DNA from: Rachycentron canadum
Lineage: Eukaryota; Chordata; Actinopteri; Carangiformes; Rachycentridae
Length of the DNA stretch: 64,000 bases
Reading direction: 5' to 3'
NCBI GenBank assembly: GCA_038496675.1
Contig: CM076661.1
Location: 9,770,209 to 9,834,208 of the forward strand
Of this stretch, positions 63,176 to 64,000 are shown piece after piece. Under the pieces are notes generated by a model. The model was not told the DNA's origin and searched no databases. It worked only from the letters and a program-made list of their open reading frames with translations. Numbering within the stretch: position 1 is the stretch's first letter; the number at the start of each line of letters is the position of its first letter. The position numbers were made by a program, and so were the translations under genes.

Positions 63176-63874
63176 TTAATAGTTTTTGTAATATTTTATA
63201 TTTTCTCCATAATACAGCTCACACTGCACACCTACCCCACATTTTCCTGTATTACAGATTTCCTTCGAGTGTAACACATAATATTTTGTGTGCAAATTAT
63301 TTTGCCTGCTGTCATTTCATTCTGCCTGCAAGTACTGTTTAGGCTGGCTGCCACTGATCCTGTTTAAACGAGCCTTTGCTTTGTTAAGCTTGTTTTTTTA
63401 AAAGTATTTTTTTCATAGACGGTTTCTCTTATTCTAAATGTACTGGTTATATTAAAACTTAAATGGCTATTTACCACTACTGCAGCTGCTTGTAAAATTT
63501 GAACACATTGTCGTTTTTAACAAAGATGAAACAATAGTAATTAGTTACAGTTAGCATCACATGAGTCTTAGTCACTGGTAGTGCTGTCACAGGAAATGTC
63601 TTTATTAAACACAAACAAACTCAATGTCTTTGGTCTATGCTCAAATTACGAGGTATATGAATTTAAGAGTCTTGAATTTTTCAAAAATTTTGCAGAAGTA
63701 GATTATAGCTGTTTATTATAGCTGAATTTGGACAGAATCAAGCAGTAGTTTACATATTTTTTTTATTGATGTGGCAGTCATAATCACAGCACGAAAATGG
63801 TGAAATAACTAGACCCACATATGCATGTGTGGGCGGGACTTGATGTTTAACTCAAATCAAAGGAGACAGGAGAA

Positions 63875-63893
63875 ACTAACGCAGTATAATAAT
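63875..63893 (+). promoter_or_regulatory. Quaking response element match, intron 3
   Basis: ACTAAC at 63875-63880, six-base spacer, TAAT at 63887-63890 with an overlapping second TAAT to 63893. This fits ACUAAY-N(1-20)-UAAY in the sense RNA. It is 3.2 kb downstream of exon 3, so its meaning is uncertain unless the next exon is close. Confidence 0.22.
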
Positions 63894-64000
63894 CCGTCCC
63901 CAGACTGCACGTCACACTCTGATCAAACAAGACTGAAGGTAATGTGTCTGTAAGAGTTACTGAGTTACTGCAAGCACATTGCAGGGACTTCTCTGATGGA

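Larger units (their letters stand above)
60698..64000 (+). other. qki: qki intron 3, 5' part
   Basis: The donor is GTAAGC at 60698; no acceptor followed by the expected next quaking exon is found before 64000. It holds a short (CA)n at 62158-62180, a regulatory-looking block at 62690-62930, a (T)20 run at 63101 that may belong to an old repeat, and a Quaking-element match at 63875. If the intron were retained, the frame would stop after ten codons. Confidence 0.8.

Noticed and set aside
60698..64000. Next quaking exon (EEQNRGKPNW...)
   Set aside because: I looked for GAGGAGCA-type sequence after an AG and for the encoded motif in all + frames; nothing fits, so the exon is beyond the window.

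Overview
The window is animal nuclear DNA, most likely from a ray-finned (teleost) fish. Four split coding exons with GT-AG borders lie in long introns rich in (TG)n/(CA)n microsatellites, homopolymer runs and remnants of repeats I recognise as common in fish. No bacterial, viral or organellar gene is visible. All coding sequence is on the + strand and comes from two neighbouring genes. The same order and orientation (pacrg then QKI) is known next to parkin on human 6q26, which supports both identifications.

Layout. Positions 1-12735 are the 3' part of the last pacrg intron; its start is outside the window. Positions 12736-12896 are the terminal pacrg coding exon (52 full codons plus stop), followed by a probable short 3'UTR. 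About 10 kb of intergenic DNA follows, with simple repeats and two stretches that look like conserved regulatory DNA. A CpG-rich region (about 23046-24460) holds a TATA-less promoter with three CCAAT boxes and GC boxes, an ATG-free leader, and the first coding exon of quaking (23526-23670). Intron 1 runs 23671-48345, coding exon 2 is 48346-48488, intron 2 is 48489-60580, coding exon 3 is 60581-60697, and intron 3 continues past 64000. The three qki exons join in frame to give about 135 residues: the QUA1 dimerisation domain and the first part of the KH domain, including the GPRG loop. The rest of KH, QUA2, the C-terminal tails and the 3'UTR lie beyond the window.

How the genes work. PACRG is an axonemal doublet-microtubule protein. 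Quaking is a STAR-family RNA-binding protein that controls splicing, RNA stability and circular RNA formation. They share synteny, not a pathway.

I found no new protein system. What deserves a second look is regulatory: a full match to Quaking's own RNA-binding consensus 82 nt after the exon 2 donor, an in-frame extension of exon 2 into intron 2, a splice-acceptor-like tract in the 5' leader, a PTB-type (UUCUC)n tract upstream of the last pacrg exon, a CTCF-like site in intron 2, a Tc1-type hairpin remnant and several candidate conserved noncoding elements. The repeat and conserved-element calls come from memory and by-eye reading; no alignment or search was run.
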